NCBI GenBank assembly: GCA_018661465.1
Contig: JABJIC010000018.1
Span: forward strand, 124,001 to 188,000
Direction of reading: 5' to 3'
DNA: 64,000 bases
From: Gammaproteobacteria bacterium
GTDB taxonomy: Bacteria > Pseudomonadota > Gammaproteobacteria > Pseudomonadales > Pseudohongiellaceae
A model generated the notes under the pieces. The model was not told the origin of the DNA. It did not search any database and worked only from the letters and a program-made list of their open reading frames with translations. A program made the position numbers and the translations under genes. Positions within the stretch are counted from its first letter, which is position 1, and each line of letters begins with the position of its first letter. This document shows, in pieces, positions 47,621 to 58,475 of the stretch.

Positions 47621-49045
47621 ATGAGCAGTAAAACTCTTTACGACAAAATCTGGGATGACCATCTGGTTAAGCAACGTGATGATGGCACTGCATTGATTTA
47701 CATCGACAGGCACCTGATTCATGAAGTTACCTCGCCCCAGGCCTTTGAAGGCATGCGTCTAGCGGGTCGCAAACCTTGGCGCGTCGATGCTAATTTCGCG
47801 ACACCTGATCACAATATTCCAACCACTCGAGACGAGCGTGCGCTGGGGCTTGAGGGTATTAAGGATCCAGTATCAAAGATTCAGGTAAAAACCCTGGATG
47901 ACAACTGTCAGGAATTTGGCATTTTCGAATTGAAAATGACTGATGCGAGGCAGGGTATTGTCCATGTTGTTGGCCCGGAACAGGGTGCTACTTTGCCGGG
48001 AATGACTATTGTTTGTGGAGATTCTCACACTTCGACCCATGGTGCCTTGGGCGCTCTGGCCCACGGGATTGGAACATCTGAGGTTGAACATGTTCTCGCT
48101 ACCCAATGCCTGATGCAGCGAAAGATGAAGAATATGCTGGTTCGTATCGATGGTCAGTTAAACCCTGGTGTCACGGCAAAGGATATTGTCTTAGCCATCA
48201 TTGGCAAGATCGGTACTGCTGGAGGAACTGGCTACACCATCGAATTTGGAGGTGAGGCCATCAGATCCCTTTCAGTAGAGGGGCGCATGACCGTATGTAA
48301 TATGGCGATTGAAGCGGGTGCTCGAGCGGGCTTGATAGCCGTTGATCAAACCACACTGGATTACATAAAAGGGCGTCCTTTTGCTCCAAATGGCGAGTTA
48401 TGGGATCAAGCGGAGGCAGCATGGCGTGGACTTGTCAGCGATGATGATGCGGTTTTCGATTCCATTATTGCTCTCCAGGCGGGAGATATTGAGCCGCAGG
48501 TAACCTGGGGTACTTCTCCGGAAATGGTTGCTCCTGTGAGTGGATTCGTTCCTGATCCAGAGTCCGAGAGTGATCCGGCCAAGAAGTCCAATATCCAGCA
48601 AGCACTCGGATATATGGGGCTTCAAGGCGGAACAGCGATCAAGGATATCCAGCTGGACTGTGTGTTCATTGGTTCATGTACGAATTCAAGGATCGAAGAT
48701 CTTCGAGAAGCCGCTAAAGTCGTAGAAGGCAAGCAGGTCGCTCAGAGCGTGGAGTTGGCTATGGTGGTTCCTGGCTCAGGTGTGGTAAAGAAACAGGCTG
48801 AAGAAGAGGGTCTTGATAAGATATTCGTGGCTGCAGGCCTTGAATGGCGGGAACCCGGCTGTTCAATGTGCCTGGCAATGAATGCTGATCAACTGGGAGA
48901 GGGGAAGCATTGCGCGTCAACATCTAACCGTAATTTCGAAGGACGACAGGGTTTTGGTGGGCGTACTCATCTGGTAAGCCCGGCGATGGCTGCCGCGGCT
49001 GCGATCCACGGTCATTTTGTAGATGTAAGAACATTAAATTCATAA
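47621..49045 (+). CDS. leuC: 3-isopropylmalate dehydratase large subunit
   Basis: Aconitase-family subunit of isopropylmalate isomerase in leucine synthesis. The 474 residues include [45 protein letters not shown], and [4Fe-4S] ligands in [14 protein letters not shown] and [12 protein letters not shown] favour ATG 47621 ([11 protein letters not shown]), with GGAT 6 bases upstream; an ATG four codons earlier (47609) is possible. An AT-rich stretch (47540-47608), presumably the promoter, separates it from the aroC terminator. leuD follows after 24 bases. Confidence 0.96.
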   Translation: MSSKTLYDKIWDDHLVKQRDDGTALIYIDRHLIHEVTSPQAFEGMRLAGRKPWRVDANFATPDHNIPTTRDERALGLEGIKDPVSKIQVKTLDDNCQEFGIFELKMTDARQGIVHVVGPEQGATLPGMTIVCGDSHTSTHGALGALAHGIGTSEVEHVLATQCLMQRKMKNMLVRIDGQLNPGVTAKDIVLAIIGKIGTAGGTGYTIEFGGEAIRSLSVEGRMTVCNMAIEAGARAGLIAVDQTTLDYIKGRPFAPNGELWDQAEAAWRGLVSDDDAVFDSIIALQAGDIEPQVTWGTSPEMVAPVSGFVPDPESESDPAKKSNIQQALGYMGLQGGTAIKDIQLDCVFIGSCTNSRIEDLREAAKVVEGKQVAQSVELAMVVPGSGVVKKQAEEEGLDKIFVAAGLEWREPGCSMCLAMNADQLGEGKHCASTSNRNFEGRQGFGGRTHLVSPAMAAAAAIHGHFVDVRTLNS

Positions 49046-49069
49046 ATATCAATATATTAAAGAGTTAAC

Positions 49070-49723
49070 ATGAACAAATTTATCACTGAAAAGGGAAGAG
49101 TTCTTCCCTTGGATAGGGCCAACGTTGATACGGATTTTATTATCCCTAAACAATTCCTGAAGTCGATCAAACGAACCGGCTTTGGGGTGAATCTGTTTGA
49201 TGAGCATCGTTACCTGGATAAGGGTGAGCCCGATGCGGATAACAGCCAGAGGCCGCTGAATACGGACTTCGTACTGAATCAGCCCAGATACCAAGGTGCG
49301 AGCATTTTGCTCGCTCAAGAGAACTTCGGTTGCGGGTCTAGCAGAGAGCATGCTCCCTGGGCGCTGGAAGATTATGGCTTTAGAGCAATTTTGGCTCCGA
49401 GTTTTGCAGATATCTTCTTTAATAATTGCTTTAAGAATGGCTTGTTGCCAATAGTGTTGGATAAAGAGCTTATTTCTGGGCTATTTGAGGAAGTTGCTAG
49501 CAATGAGGGCTATGAGCTGGAAGTGGATCTGAATCAGCAGCGGATCATCAAGCCCGACGGCAGCTACATCGAGTTCTCGGTAGATGCTTTTCGCAAGCAC
49601 TGTTTGCTCAATGGCCTCGATGATATTGGTTTGACGCTGGAAGATGCTGACGAAATCAAAGCCTTTGAAGCAGATTGGCGGGAGCGAGCCCCGTGGTATT
49701 TTTCAGCCGGGGAATCGGTTTAA
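49070..49723 (+). CDS. leuD: 3-isopropylmalate dehydratase small subunit
   Basis: Swivel-domain partner of LeuC. The 217 residues contain [18 protein letters not shown], the substrate-recognition region [38 protein letters not shown] and a C-terminal WYF end. Normal length. In many relatives leuB follows; here the next gene is asd, 41 bases on, and leuB is absent from the window. Confidence 0.96.
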   Translation: MNKFITEKGRVLPLDRANVDTDFIIPKQFLKSIKRTGFGVNLFDEHRYLDKGEPDADNSQRPLNTDFVLNQPRYQGASILLAQENFGCGSSREHAPWALEDYGFRAILAPSFADIFFNNCFKNGLLPIVLDKELISGLFEEVASNEGYELEVDLNQQRIIKPDGSYIEFSVDAFRKHCLLNGLDDIGLTLEDADEIKAFEADWRERAPWYFSAGESV

Positions 49724-49764
49724 ATATTATATAAATCAGTAAGATAAGACACAGAGAGTAGAAA

Positions 49765-50784
49765 ATGAGCAAGTATAATGTAGCGGTTGTTGGAGCGACT
49801 GGAGCTGTCGGAGAGGCAATACTGAGTATCCTTGAGGAACGGAACTTTCCAGTGGATGAAATTTACCCTTTGGCCAGCGAAAGATCTGCTGGCAAAACGC
49901 TTATGTTCAACAATAAAGCTGTGATGGTAACGGACCTTGCAGAATTTGACTTCTCCAAGGCGCAGATCGGTCTTTTTTCCGCTGGGGGCAGTATTTCCGA
50001 GGAGTTCGCGCCAAAGGCAGCCGCAGCTGGTTGTGTGGTTATCGACAACACCTCGCATTTTCGCAATGACGACGATATTCCTTTGGTGGTGCCTGAAGTG
50101 AACCCCGGTGCTGTCGGTCAATACACCGCTAGAAACATCATCGCAAATCCAAATTGCTCAACAATTCAAATGCTTGTGGCACTTAAACCCATCCATGACG
50201 CGGTCGGTATCAAGCGTATCAGCGTTGCCACCTATCAGGCAGTTTCTGGAGCGGGAACCCCTGGAATCGAAGAGCTGGCGCGGCAAACCGCTGAGCTGTT
50301 GAATGGGCGAGAGTCGGAAAGTGAGACTTTCTCAAAGCAAATAGCTTTCAATGCCTTACCTCATATCGATCAGTTTATGGATAACGGCTACACCAAAGAA
50401 GAAATGAAGATGGTTTGGGAAACCCGGAAGATCTTCGGGGACGAAAGTATTCAGGTGAGTGCGACATGCGTGCGAATCCCCGTGTTTTATGGCCATTCAG
50501 AGGCTGTACAGATCGAAACAAGCAAGCCGATATCTGATCAGGAAGTACGAGAATTGCTGTCCCATGCCCCGGGAGTAACTGTTATAGATGAGCGCCAGGA
50601 TGGCGGTTATCCAACAGCTGTAACTGAATCTGCGGGCCAGGACGCAGTTTTTGTCGGAAGAATCCGTCAGGATATATCCTTAGAGAATGGAATAAGTCTG
50701 TGGGTAGTGTCGGATAACGTGCGAAAAGGGGCTGCTCTTAACTCCATTCAAATAGCTGAAGAGTTGATAAAAAGCTATTTATAA
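49765..50784 (+). CDS. asd: aspartate-semialdehyde dehydrogenase
   Basis: Reduces aspartyl phosphate to aspartate semialdehyde for lysine, threonine, methionine and diaminopimelate. The 339 residues have GATGAVGEA (10-18, NADP site), catalytic C131 in NPNCSTIQ, the SGAGTPGIEEL segment and the CVRIPVFYGHSE region. Retention of the active-site cysteine distinguishes it from the inactive Usg paralogue often found next to asd. It follows leuD and precedes fimV. Confidence 0.95.
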   Translation: MSKYNVAVVGATGAVGEAILSILEERNFPVDEIYPLASERSAGKTLMFNNKAVMVTDLAEFDFSKAQIGLFSAGGSISEEFAPKAAAAGCVVIDNTSHFRNDDDIPLVVPEVNPGAVGQYTARNIIANPNCSTIQMLVALKPIHDAVGIKRISVATYQAVSGAGTPGIEELARQTAELLNGRESESETFSKQIAFNALPHIDQFMDNGYTKEEMKMVWETRKIFGDESIQVSATCVRIPVFYGHSEAVQIETSKPISDQEVRELLSHAPGVTVIDERQDGGYPTAVTESAGQDAVFVGRIRQDISLENGISLWVVSDNVRKGAALNSIQIAEELIKSYL

Positions 50785-50932
50785 TGAATACTTGCAAGCT
50801 CTAGTGAAGAAAGAATCTTAATATTTGAAAGCAGGTTTAGCGTAGTGTTCACTAACATAAGTGAAGCGCTGACAAAAAGATTGAGACTTCAGTTTAAAAG
50901 CAAAACCGGATACTGAAAAAGAGAAAGGGACT

Positions 50933-53887
50933 ATGTCGCGTAAATTTGTCGCAATACTAAGCATTCTACTATGTAGCGTGGCGACACAGGTATATGCCCT
51001 TGGCTTGGGAACAGTTTCTGTTGAGTCTGCATTAAACCAACCCCTACGATTAAGAATTGAAATCCTTCAACTTGGAGATACCAGGCTGCAGGACGTTAAC
51101 GTTCAGATGGCATCGCCTGATGATTTTGAGCGCTTCAATATCGATAGAATAGGCTTCCTGTCTAATATACGGTTCGCCGTAGAGAGCACTGCACAGGGCA
51201 ATGTGGTCATCCTGACTAGCAATCAGATAGTACGCGAGCCTTACCTTAGTTTTATTTTGGAAACTCGCTGGCCTAATGGCAGGTTGTTGAGCGAACACAC
51301 TATCTTGCTGGACCTTCCAGTATTTGATGAGCAGCAATCTCCTGCCGAGGTTCGACAGCCCATCAGTCCGATATTGCAGGCTCCTAGTCAATCACAGTCT
51401 GCGGCTCAACCCTTTGTCGATCAGGCTTCGGGTGCAGCTTCAAGCGTTACTTCGCCTGCAGTGACTGCACCTTCGTCTGCAGCAGCCGACGCTTCCTCTG
51501 CGGCAAATATCCAGCCAGAGCAAATATCACCTCAAGAAGACGAGTTGAACTCAACACAAATCGAACCAGCAGTGGAGCAAGAAGAAACAGCTGTCATTGA
51601 TGATGTACTGGCTGAGGAAGTAGTTGAAGAGAGCACAGAAGAGATAGCTGAAGAAGTTGCTGAAGAACCGGTTAATGAAGAGATTGCAGAAGTAACTCCG
51701 GAAGTGGAAGAGCCTTCCGTGGATGCTACTTCGGAACCTGAAGCGCCTGTGACAATCGAAACAGATGCCAATGACACCCTATCTGACATAGCCCTGCAGC
51801 TTCGTCCTAATGATTCCGTATCCATTCAGCAAACCATGCTGGCAATTCAGGCGCTTAACCCTGACGCCTTTGCAGAAGGCAATATCAATCGTATGCGCAG
51901 CGGGCAGGTACTTCGGATTCCTTCCCTGGCTGATATTGAAGCGATCGATCAGCGAGAGGCTGTGGAAGAAGTTTCTCGCCAGAATCAACAATTTGCCCAG
52001 GTTGATGTTCAGCCCCTCGCCGCACCAGCATCAGCAACACCGGATCAGGATGACGCACCTCAGGGTCAGTTGAGTGTTGTAACAGCCGAAGATGCTATCG
52101 ATGCTAGCGGCGGAACTACGCAATTGGATTCGGCTGAAAACAACGAGCTCGATGAAAGAATTTTGGAATTGGAAGCGCAGTTAGCGGTACGCCAGGAAGA
52201 GGCTGATCGAGCACGAATCGAACGAGATGATCTTGAAGCGCGTCTGCAAGAAATGGAATCTCAGATTAGTGCCGCACAGGAAATTATCAGGCTGCAGGAT
52301 TTACAGTTGGCTCAGCTTCAGCTAGAACTCGCTGAAGCGGCAGAGCAAGCCCAAGTAGAAGCACAGCAACAGGCTCAAGTGGATGCTGTGCAAGCAGCTG
52401 CTCAGGAACCAATGCCTACATCGACAAACCTTGCTGATGATGTGATGCGTATTCTTGGCGGGAATAGCCTGTTTATGATTTTCGGAGTGGTGCTGGCGGT
52501 ATTGCTAATCGTCGTATTGCTTTTGCGTCGAAACCGAGCGGTTAAGCTGGAAGATGAAGAACTTGATGAGATAGCCGAAGGTCGCGACGACACAGAAACT
52601 GAAACAGCGGAAGAACAAATCAAGAGCAGTGATGACGGGTTCGAAGATTTTGGCCCAGCGGAAATGGATGAAGAGCTAGATGGCATTATTGGTTCTGATG
52701 TGGGCGAAGAGAAGGACGATAGCAATCCTGTTTATGATGCGCTGAGCCGAGGAAGAGAATTTATTAACGCAGGCAACTATGCGCGAGCAATAGGCTTGCT
52801 GACGGCCTCTCTTAATGAACAGGGTGAGAATGATGAAGTTCGTCTAACTCTGGCTGAGGCCTACGCTCGCGAAGGTGACAGGCATGGATTCGATGAGCAG
52901 CTAGCTGTGTTTGGTGACACAGATAATTCAGATGTTAGTGAAAAGCTTACAGAGTTGCGACTAATTCTCGATGAGGTGCCTGCAAGCGAAAGTGGTTCTA
53001 CAGTTGTTGATTTTGATGATTCTGATTCCAAAACAGATAGTGCGGAACCCGCTGATACTGAAACAGACAAAGAAGCAGATAGCACGGAAACTCAGTCATT
53101 TCTTGATGATTTGGGAATTGATCTAGATGCCTTTGACGATGATGAAGCCTTTCATGAAAACGAAGAAGGCGAGCCGAAGGAGCAAGAAGAGCCAGCCGCG
53201 CCGGAAATTGAAGAAGAGTCCTCCTCTGCTATTGATCTTGATGTGCTTGAGCCAGATGATATGGGCATGACTTTCGATTTGGCAGATGATTCGGGCTCTG
53301 AACAAGAGAACGGTGATGAAGAAGCTTCAGCGGAAAGTGAAACCGCTTCAGACAGTGAAGATAATAGTCAAATAGAAGAAGTTGAGTTTGAAGTAAGCGA
53401 TAAAGAAGACACGTCAGCTGCATCCCCAGAAGACGAAATAGATTTAAGTGAATTTGAAGTGGCCGCTTCCGACACTGATTCAGCCGAAGAATTGTCTACC
53501 GATGATGAAGATTATCTTGATCTCGACGCTATGGAAGCGGGCGAGGTTGAAGACGAAATCGAATTTGATATTGAAGCAGACACCGACGCAGATAATAAAG
53601 ATTCGGTTGAGTCGGCAACAAGCCAGACTGACGACAGCCTCAGCGATGATGATTTGGAGTTTCTTTCCGATGATGACGAGATAGAAGTTGAGTCGGCGGG
53701 CGAAGTTGAAGATAACGAAGATTTCGATGATGATGAGGCTGCAACCAAATTGGAGCTTGCCTATGCCTATCAGAAGATGGGCGACATCGAAGGTGCAAAA
53801 GAGATTCTTCAGGAAGTTGTCAGAGAAGGCACTGAAGACCAGGCCAAAGAAGCAGAGAAACTACTTTCCACTCTCGATGCTTCTTGA
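50933..53887 (+). CDS. fimV: FimV/HubP-like polar organiser protein
   Basis: A 984-residue inner-membrane protein organising the cell pole, type IV pili and chemosensory clusters in relatives. Layout: signal peptide (about 1-22), FimV N-terminal domain (about 23-125, LGLGTVSVESALNQPL), Ala/Ser/Glu-rich linker, a LysM-like peptidoglycan-binding module (about 275-335), coiled coil (about 400-490), membrane helix (about 511-530), a very acidic cytoplasmic region with a TPR-like stretch near 600-650, and the conserved C-terminal FimV helix pair (about 935-984, AATKLELAYAYQKMGDIEGAKEIL). The acidic segments are Asp/Glu/Ser repeats typical of HubP. No pilus genes are adjacent. Confidence 0.93.
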   Translation: MSRKFVAILSILLCSVATQVYALGLGTVSVESALNQPLRLRIEILQLGDTRLQDVNVQMASPDDFERFNIDRIGFLSNIRFAVESTAQGNVVILTSNQIVREPYLSFILETRWPNGRLLSEHTILLDLPVFDEQQSPAEVRQPISPILQAPSQSQSAAQPFVDQASGAASSVTSPAVTAPSSAAADASSAANIQPEQISPQEDELNSTQIEPAVEQEETAVIDDVLAEEVVEESTEEIAEEVAEEPVNEEIAEVTPEVEEPSVDATSEPEAPVTIETDANDTLSDIALQLRPNDSVSIQQTMLAIQALNPDAFAEGNINRMRSGQVLRIPSLADIEAIDQREAVEEVSRQNQQFAQVDVQPLAAPASATPDQDDAPQGQLSVVTAEDAIDASGGTTQLDSAENNELDERILELEAQLAVRQEEADRARIERDDLEARLQEMESQISAAQEIIRLQDLQLAQLQLELAEAAEQAQVEAQQQAQVDAVQAAAQEPMPTSTNLADDVMRILGGNSLFMIFGVVLAVLLIVVLLLRRNRAVKLEDEELDEIAEGRDDTETETAEEQIKSSDDGFEDFGPAEMDEELDGIIGSDVGEEKDDSNPVYDALSRGREFINAGNYARAIGLLTASLNEQGENDEVRLTLAEAYAREGDRHGFDEQLAVFGDTDNSDVSEKLTELRLILDEVPASESGSTVVDFDDSDSKTDSAEPADTETDKEADSTETQSFLDDLGIDLDAFDDDEAFHENEEGEPKEQEEPAAPEIEEESSSAIDLDVLEPDDMGMTFDLADDSGSEQENGDEEASAESETASDSEDNSQIEEVEFEVSDKEDTSAASPEDEIDLSEFEVAASDTDSAEELSTDDEDYLDLDAMEAGEVEDEIEFDIEADTDADNKDSVESATSQTDDSLSDDDLEFLSDDDEIEVESAGEVEDNEDFDDDEAATKLELAYAYQKMGDIEGAKEILQEVVREGTEDQAKEAEKLLSTLDAS

Positions 53888-53918
53888 TTAAACCGCCCAG
53901 CCTAAGTGACGCAAGCAA

Positions 53919-54770
53919 GTGTCCAATCCTCAGTTAGATAAAGAACAAACTTATCGCATAGCTTTGGCACTTGAATATGTCGGCGCTAGCTATTCAGGCT
54001 GGCAGAAACAATCTGCTCCCCAATTGAATACTGTTCAGCATGAACTGGAACAAGCCCTTTCTAAAATAGCTGATCATAAAGTCACTGTTAGCTGTGCGGG
54101 AAGAACGGATTCCGGGGTTCACGCTACGTGCCAGGTGGTACATTTTGAATGCAAAATCGATCGCGGGGAGAAAGCGTGGGTCATAGGAAGCAATAGTATA
54201 TTGCCTCCGGACATAAGGGTGGTTTGGGCGCGCAATGTCAGTGACGACTTTCATGCTCGATTCAGTGCGCTGTTTCGGCGCTATCAATACGTAATTCTGG
54301 AAGGGAAGGTTGAGAGCGCAATACTGGCCGGGCGTGTCACACAGCAGCGCCCGGGGCTGGATCATCATGCAATGAATGAAGCGGCTCAGTTGTTGCTAGG
54401 GGAGCGTGACTTTACCTCATTTCGGGCGGCGGGCTGCCAATCGAAAACTCCTAATAGGAATGTGCACGCGGTTTCAGTTACTCGAAGTGGAAATTTTGTA
54501 TTGTTGGATATTCAGGCTAACGCCTTTTTGCAGCATATGGTGAGGAATATAGCCGGGTCGCTACTGTCGATTGGACGCGGGGAGCAAGATCCGCGCTGGA
54601 TTGGCCAACTGTTGGACGCAAGAGATCGAGGCAAGGCGGGAGTAACGGCGTCACCAGACGGGCTATACCTCGTTGGTGTTGGCTATCCAGCTGAATTTAA
54701 TTTACCGGACTGTCTTATCTTTCCGCCGACAAACAGTCCGCCGATAAACAATCCGCCAATAAACAACTAG
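53919..54770 (+). CDS. truA: tRNA pseudouridine(38-40) synthase
   Basis: Makes pseudouridine at positions 38-40 of the tRNA anticodon arm. The 283 residues include YVGASYSGWQKQ, catalytic D64 in GRTDSGVHA, RRYQYVI and the FLQHMVRNIAG segment. The start is GTG 53919; the ribosome site is weak. The last 16 residues come from three 15-bp tandem repeats (54723-54767), giving Pro-Pro-Ile-Asn-Asn units beyond the conserved fold. Precedes trpF, as in many gammaproteobacteria. Confidence 0.94.
   Translation: MSNPQLDKEQTYRIALALEYVGASYSGWQKQSAPQLNTVQHELEQALSKIADHKVTVSCAGRTDSGVHATCQVVHFECKIDRGEKAWVIGSNSILPPDIRVVWARNVSDDFHARFSALFRRYQYVILEGKVESAILAGRVTQQRPGLDHHAMNEAAQLLLGERDFTSFRAAGCQSKTPNRNVHAVSVTRSGNFVLLDIQANAFLQHMVRNIAGSLLSIGRGEQDPRWIGQLLDARDRGKAGVTASPDGLYLVGVGYPAEFNLPDCLIFPPTNSPPINNPPINN
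54723..54767 (+). repeat. three 15-bp tandem repeats at the truA 3' end
   Basis: Units at 54723-54737, 54738-54752 and 54753-54767 follow CCGCC-R-A-Y-AAACA-R-Y with one to three differences each. In frame they encode PPTNS, PPINN and PPINN just before the truA stop. Slippage could change the copy number without shifting the frame. Confidence 0.8.
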
Positions 54771-54833
54771 ATGCATAGGCTGGTGTGGCGGAATTTGTTA
54801 GAATGAGATCTTTCACCAGCCTTCAGAATAGCC

Positions 54834-55466
54834 TTGCATAAGCCCTGGATTAAAATTTGTGGTATTACCCGGCATGAGGACGCTTTATTAGCGGCCCAAC
54901 TTGGCGCGGATGCTATTGGGCTGAATTTTTATGCTGATAGCCCGAGAGTGATAAATGTTGAGCAGCTTGAGGATATTGTAGGAGAGCTTGATCAAAAAAT
55001 ATTGGTAGTAGCCCTATTCGTGAACCCCGATCGTGAACTGGTTGATTCTGTAATAAGTACCGGCAAGGTGAATTTTCTTCAATTTCATGGCAGTGAATCA
55101 CCTTCATTCTGCGAGTCGTTTTCCTTACCGTATATGAAGGTTTTCAGAGTTGGTGAGTCGGAAAATTTGATTGCCGATATTAGGGCTTATAGTTCGGCGA
55201 GATATATTTTATTAGACAGCTTTGATGTGTGCGCCTTTGGTGGCACGGGCAAGACCTTTGACTGGCCTGTCGCTGCAAAACTAGTAAGCGAGCTCGATGT
55301 GGATCTGGTGGTAGCCGGTGGCTTAAGTCCAGAGAATGTTGCCGAGGCGGTAGCGCTTATCAAGCCCTTTGGTGTGGATATCAGCAGTGGTGTAGAAGCA
55401 GAGAAAGGCATCAAGGATGCAGAGAAGATGAAACTATTTATTGAAGGAGCAAGTAAGAGTGTCTGA
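54834..55466 (+). CDS. trpF: phosphoribosylanthranilate isomerase
   Basis: Third step of tryptophan synthesis from anthranilate (Amadori rearrangement), a TIM barrel. The 210 residues include [11 protein letters not shown] (catalytic C9), [25 protein letters not shown] with the general-acid aspartate, and [19 protein letters not shown] at the phosphate site. The start is TTG 54834, giving [10 protein letters not shown]. Overlaps trpB by 8 bases. Confidence 0.95.
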   Translation: MHKPWIKICGITRHEDALLAAQLGADAIGLNFYADSPRVINVEQLEDIVGELDQKILVVALFVNPDRELVDSVISTGKVNFLQFHGSESPSFCESFSLPYMKVFRVGESENLIADIRAYSSARYILLDSFDVCAFGGTGKTFDWPVAAKLVSELDVDLVVAGGLSPENVAEAVALIKPFGVDISSGVEAEKGIKDAEKMKLFIEGASKSV

Positions 55467-56679
55467 GCAAGAATCTAGTCAAAGTCAATTTGATGGCCCT
55501 GATCTATCAGGTCATTTCGGTCCCTATGGTGGAACCTTTGTTGGTGAAACCCTTATAGCCGCTGTAGAAGAACTTGCAGAAATTTATGGCAAGCTAAGCA
55601 AGGACGAAGATTTTTGGCGTGAATATGATTATGAGCTAAAGCACTATGTTGGCAGACCGTCTCCCTTGTATTTTGCTGAGCGTCTAACAGCAGCAGCCGG
55701 AGGTGCTCAGGTTTATCTGAAGCGCGAAGACCTTAATCACACCGGTGCTCATAAGATTAATAATACTATCGGCCAGGCTCTGATAGCGAAGCGAATGGGC
55801 AAGCCCCGAATCATCGCTGAGACTGGCGCCGGACAGCACGGCGTAGCCAGCGCGACAGTCGCTGCCAGGCTTGGCCTGGAGTGCCACGTTTATATGGGTG
55901 CGGATGACATCGTTCGTCAGGCGCCAAATGTATATCGTATGAAGTTGCTCGGGGCGAACGTGATTTCCGTGGACTCAGGGTCTTCAACCTTGAAAGATGC
56001 CATGAATGAAGCGCTGAGAGACTGGGCTACAAATGTTGATAACACTTATTACATTATCGGCACAGCCGCAGGCCCCCATCCCTATCCTCAACTGGTGCGA
56101 GATTTCCAATGCGTCATAGGCCGAGAAGCCCGTGAGCAAAGTTTAGAGCAGATAGGCAGGCTTCCGGATGCGCTGGTTGCCTGTGTTGGTGGCGGTTCCA
56201 ATGCCATCGGTTTGTTCCACCCGTTTTTAGAAGATGAAGAAGTTGCAATGTACGGTGTGGAAGCAGGCGGTCTAGGCATCGATAGTGGTAAACATGCAGC
56301 GCCACTCAGCGTTGGTAAGCCAGGAGTGCTCCATGGCAATCGCACTTACCTGATGAGCGACGAGGGCGGGCAAATCTTAGAAACCCATTCCGTGTCTGCC
56401 GGCCTCGATTATCCGGGTGTAGGTCCAGAGCATTCCTGGTTAAAAGATATTAAGCGAGTTAACTATGTTTCGGCGAATGATGAAGAAGCTCTGGCTGCTT
56501 TTCATCAGCTAACCAGGCTGGAAGGAATCATTCCTGCCCTGGAGTCCAGCCATGCTGTTGCTTACGGTATGGAGCTAGCGGCAACTATGAAGAGTGATCA
56601 GAATATAGTGATCAATCTCTCCGGTCGCGGTGACAAGGATATCGAAACAGTTGCGAAGATAGAGGGGATTGAGCTGTAG
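55459..56679 (+). CDS. trpB: tryptophan synthase beta chain
   Basis: PLP enzyme joining indole and serine. The 406 residues include [28 protein letters not shown] with PLP lysine K99, [11 protein letters not shown] with the catalytic glutamate, and the phosphate-binding GGGSNAIG near 235. I chose GTG 55459, with AAGGAG at 55444-55449 nine bases upstream; an in-frame TTG at 55441 lies ahead of that ribosome site. It overlaps trpF by 8 bases, and trpA follows 24 bases later. Confidence 0.96.
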   Translation: MSEQESSQSQFDGPDLSGHFGPYGGTFVGETLIAAVEELAEIYGKLSKDEDFWREYDYELKHYVGRPSPLYFAERLTAAAGGAQVYLKREDLNHTGAHKINNTIGQALIAKRMGKPRIIAETGAGQHGVASATVAARLGLECHVYMGADDIVRQAPNVYRMKLLGANVISVDSGSSTLKDAMNEALRDWATNVDNTYYIIGTAAGPHPYPQLVRDFQCVIGREAREQSLEQIGRLPDALVACVGGGSNAIGLFHPFLEDEEVAMYGVEAGGLGIDSGKHAAPLSVGKPGVLHGNRTYLMSDEGGQILETHSVSAGLDYPGVGPEHSWLKDIKRVNYVSANDEEALAAFHQLTRLEGIIPALESSHAVAYGMELAATMKSDQNIVINLSGRGDKDIETVAKIEGIEL

Positions 56680-56703
56680 CAGGGCTGACAGCAGAAAACG
56701 AAA

Positions 56704-57522
56704 ATGAGCAGAATTAAGCAGGTCACAGATAACGCAAAGCTAAACAATCGCAAGCTGTTGATACCTTACTTGGTGTCAGGCGATCCAAACCTGGCATCTA
56801 CACTCAGCTTGATGCACGGTTTAGTGAAGGCCGGAGCCGACATAATTGAATTGGGCATACCATTTAGTGATCCGTCTTCCGACGGCGCTGTAATTCAACG
56901 TGGAGTCGAACGCGCCCTTGCAAAAGGTACTCAATTGAAGGATGTCATGTCATTGGTGCGGCAGTTTAGGGAGAAAGATGAGTCTACGCCCATTGTGCTT
57001 ATGGGTTATTTAAATCCAATTGAATACATGGGGTATGAATCCTTTGCAGCATTGGCGGCGGATTCAGGTGTTGATGGGGTGCTTATTGTAGATATGCCAC
57101 CTGTTGAGTCAGGTGAACTGCACGGTATTTTGAAATCCGCAGGTATAGATACCATCTATCTGGTGGCTCCGACCACTAGGGAAGCTCGTCTCCAGTCTAT
57201 TTGTGGTCTCAGCTCTGGCTACCTCTACTATGTTTCATTGAAGGGAGTTACCGGCGCGGCTATTAGTGATTATGGTGAAATTGAAGCAAATATCAGTCGA
57301 CTTAGGGCGTATACACAGCAGCCGATTGTCGTAGGATTTGGAATAAAAGATGCTGATAGCGCCAAGGCTATGGCGGCGATCTCTGACGGCGTAATTATAG
57401 GTAGTGCGCTGGTGGACAAGATTGCCCTGTTGGCTGATCAAGATTCTCAGGATAATGCTGATATAGTACGGACTACAGAGATTATTGGGCTTGCACGAAA
57501 AGCTATAAACGACTTAATATAG
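56704..57522 (+). CDS. trpA: tryptophan synthase alpha chain
   Basis: Cleaves indole-3-glycerol phosphate and channels indole to TrpB. The TIM-barrel protein has LVSGDPN near 24, catalytic E49 (IIELGIPFSDPSSDG) and D60, YLNPIEYMGYE, and GVTGA in loop 6 followed by VGFGIKD. Residue numbers of the catalytic pair match E. coli TrpA. The 272 residues are normal. accD follows 32 bases later. Confidence 0.96.
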   Translation: MSRIKQVTDNAKLNNRKLLIPYLVSGDPNLASTLSLMHGLVKAGADIIELGIPFSDPSSDGAVIQRGVERALAKGTQLKDVMSLVRQFREKDESTPIVLMGYLNPIEYMGYESFAALAADSGVDGVLIVDMPPVESGELHGILKSAGIDTIYLVAPTTREARLQSICGLSSGYLYYVSLKGVTGAAISDYGEIEANISRLRAYTQQPIVVGFGIKDADSAKAMAAISDGVIIGSALVDKIALLADQDSQDNADIVRTTEIIGLARKAINDLI

Positions 57523-57554
57523 GTCTTATAACATATTGATATTACGGATTTAAA

Positions 57555-58439
57555 ATGAGCTGGATTGACAAAATACTACCGTCTATCGCGAACGCCCCGG
57601 GGGAGAGCAAGAAATCTGCTGTGCCGGAAGGCGTATGGAAGAAATGCCCGCGCTGCGACGCTATGTTGTATAAAAAATCCCTCAGTGAGAACCATGATGT
57701 CTGCCCTAAATGTGATCATCATTTAAGGATCGCTGCACGTCGACGCTTGGAATTGTTTCTGGATAGCGGCGGACAAGAAGAGCTAAACAGCGAGCTCGAG
57801 CCTGTAGATTTGCTCAAATTCAAGGATCTTAAGAAATACAAAGATAGGCTTGCTGCTGCTCAAAAAGGCACTGGCGAGAAAGATGCCCTTATCGTAATGA
57901 AGGGGGCAATTAATGGTACCCCAGCAATTGTTGCAGCCTTCGAATTCGCCTTTATTGGCGGCTCTATGGGCGCGGTAGTGGGTGAAAAGTTCACTCAGGC
58001 TGTCAACACCTGTATTAAAGAAGGCCTACCGCTGATCTGTTTTTCCACCAGTGGCGGTGCGCGCATGCAGGAAGCATTGATTTCCTTGATGCAAATGGCC
58101 AAGACTTCAGCGGCGCTACAGAAGCTGAAAGAGGAGTCATTGCCTTATATTTCGGTTTTGGTGGACCCAGTTTATGGTGGAGTTTCCGCCAGTCTTGCGA
58201 TGTTGGGTGATATCAATATTGCGGAACCAAATGCCTTGGTAGGCTTTACCGGACCAGACGTTATTCGGCAAACTGTAAGAGTTAAATTGCCCGAAGGCTT
58301 TCAGCGAAGTGAATTCCTACTGGAGCACGGCGCTATCGATATGATTGTTCATCGCCGGGATATGCGTGGCAAGATAGCCTCAATTCTGGACAAGTTAATG
58401 CATCATCGAAACTCAGCCCCTAAGGCGATCACCAGCTAG
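57555..58439 (+). CDS. accD: acetyl-CoA carboxylase carboxyltransferase beta subunit
   Basis: Zinc-containing half of the carboxyltransferase of acetyl-CoA carboxylase, for fatty-acid synthesis. The zinc ribbon has C31, C34, C50 and C53. The crotonase fold includes [30 protein letters not shown] (oxyanion hole) and [15 protein letters not shown]. The 294 residues are normal. accD after the trp genes and before folC is widespread in this class. Confidence 0.96.
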   Translation: MSWIDKILPSIANAPGESKKSAVPEGVWKKCPRCDAMLYKKSLSENHDVCPKCDHHLRIAARRRLELFLDSGGQEELNSELEPVDLLKFKDLKKYKDRLAAAQKGTGEKDALIVMKGAINGTPAIVAAFEFAFIGGSMGAVVGEKFTQAVNTCIKEGLPLICFSTSGGARMQEALISLMQMAKTSAALQKLKEESLPYISVLVDPVYGGVSASLAMLGDINIAEPNALVGFTGPDVIRQTVRVKLPEGFQRSEFLLEHGAIDMIVHRRDMRGKIASILDKLMHHRNSAPKAITS

Positions 58440-58475
58440 GATATCAGCCTCGGCGTCGCTCCCCGGAAGATTGTA

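Noticed and set aside
51532..53748. Serine-rich minus-strand frames opposite fimV
   Set aside because: They are the antisense of Asp/Glu-rich codons (GAA/GAT read as TTC/ATC and shifted to Ser), a compositional effect of acidic FimV.
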